Shown: positions 63,682 through 64,000 of the stretch, one piece after another
How positions within the stretch are numbered: position 1 is the first letter of the stretch
Layout of the letters: each line of letters starts with the position of its first letter
NCBI RefSeq assembly: GCF_040049295.1
Contig: NZ_JBDZDQ010000004.1
Coordinates: 310,001 to 374,000 of the forward strand
From: Sphingomonas sp. KR3-1
GTDB lineage: Bacteria; Pseudomonadota; Alphaproteobacteria; Sphingomonadales; Sphingomonadaceae
DNA length: 64,000 nucleotides
Direction: 5' to 3'
Program-made: the position numbers and the translations under genes
Notes under the pieces: model-generated
What the model was told of the DNA's origin: nothing
Database searches by the model: none
Seen by the model: the letters and a program-made list of their open reading frames with translations, nothing else

Positions 63682-63980
63682 GATGCCGCCTTCCGCGCGG
63701 CGATGGCCTGCTCCACCGCGGTCAGGCCTTCGGCGCTGGCAATGGCGAGGTCGAGCGGGCGCCCGCCCAGCGTCTCGTCGAAGCCGTTGAGGAACGCCGT
63801 CGCGGCATCGCGGCCCAGTGCCTCGAAGGCGAGCCGCGCGGCGCGGCCCTGGCGCTCGGCGCTGCCGGGATCGAGCCGCACCGAAGTGAAGCGCTTGCGA
63901 AAGCCGTTGGTGCGCGTGCGCTCGGGCGGTGCCGCATCGGGCGCCGCCGCGGAGGGCGTTTCGCTGGTTTCTGGATTCAT
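63675..63980 (-). CDS. DUF2384-like (MbcA/ParS-type) small protein
   Basis: 101 residues. A disordered N-terminus is followed by a helical part with LGGRPLDLAIASAEGLTAVEQAI, like the C-terminal toxin-binding segment of MbcA/ParS antitoxins (LGGRxPLDL...). No RES-type toxin gene follows; the neighbours are csp-like and unknown genes. So a complete toxin-antitoxin pair is not shown. First gene of the three-gene overlapping unit. Confidence 0.5.
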   Translation of the reverse strand: MNPETSETPSAAAPDAAPPERTRTNGFRKRFTSVRLDPGSAERQGRAARLAFEALGRDAATAFLNGFDETLGGRPLDLAIASAEGLTAVEQAIAARKAASC

Positions 63981-64000
63981 GGGGGCTCCGCAACTTGTAA

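Overview
The window looks like a chromosomal stretch of a Sphingomonas-type alphaproteobacterium (order Sphingomonadales). The DNA is GC-rich with strongly GC-biased third codon positions. Family-level signs agree with this: an alphaproteobacterial LexA box upstream of uvrA, an RpoH-type promoter upstream of dnaK, a yajC-secD-secF-Mth938 operon, Oar-like TonB-dependent receptor chemistry, several small glycine-zipper proteins and many short palindromic intergenic repeats. No phage, IS element, rRNA operon or CRISPR array was found. One tRNA is present.

Layout. 1-6.2 kb: the end of purB, an M15-like peptidase, a glycine-zipper protein, dnaJ and dnaK, and a PCuAC copper chaperone. 6.2-9.3 kb: a TadG-TadE-TadE type cluster with overlapping start and stop codons. 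9.3-14.6 kb: small envelope and hypothetical genes. 14.7-17.7 kb: uvrA with promoter and LexA box. 17.7-19.7 kb: an AT-richer island carrying a TIR/deoxyribosyltransferase-like N-terminal domain fused to helical repeats, the best defence-effector candidate. 19.7-23.5 kb: a hypothetical protein, cold shock protein, small proteins and OsmC. 23.5-24.6 kb: a 1.1 kb gene-poor block with hairpins, a minus-strand terminator and a decayed 36-bp repeat array. 24.6-29.9 kb: cupin, glycosyltransferase, Lys/Ala/Pro-rich protein, TMEM175 channel and DUF3089 hydrolase. 29.9-33.1 kb: secF, secD, yajC and tRNA-Pro.

34.0-45.7 kb is a carbohydrate-use locus: GPH-family transporter, GH3 beta-glucosidase, LacI regulator, GH144-like glucanase, GH43-like enzyme and TonB-dependent receptor. 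Four palindromes built on AACCGGTT lie at its promoters, so one LacI-type regulator probably controls most of it. 45.8-48.1 kb holds hslV and hslU. 48.3-54.9 kb holds lipoproteins, glyoxalase genes, nitronate monooxygenase, a zinc metallopeptidase and a small double-glycine peptide. 55.1-57.7 kb has the patatin/3-hydroxybutyrate dehydrogenase pair.

60.4-63.0 kb is a resistance-flavoured segment: an Arr-type rifamycin ADP-ribosyltransferase, then a class D beta-lactamase transcribed divergently from an AmpR-type regulator. The window ends with a DUF2384-like protein, a cold shock-like protein and an unknown protein in one overlapping minus-strand operon.

All functions are assigned by reading motifs by eye; no database search was run.
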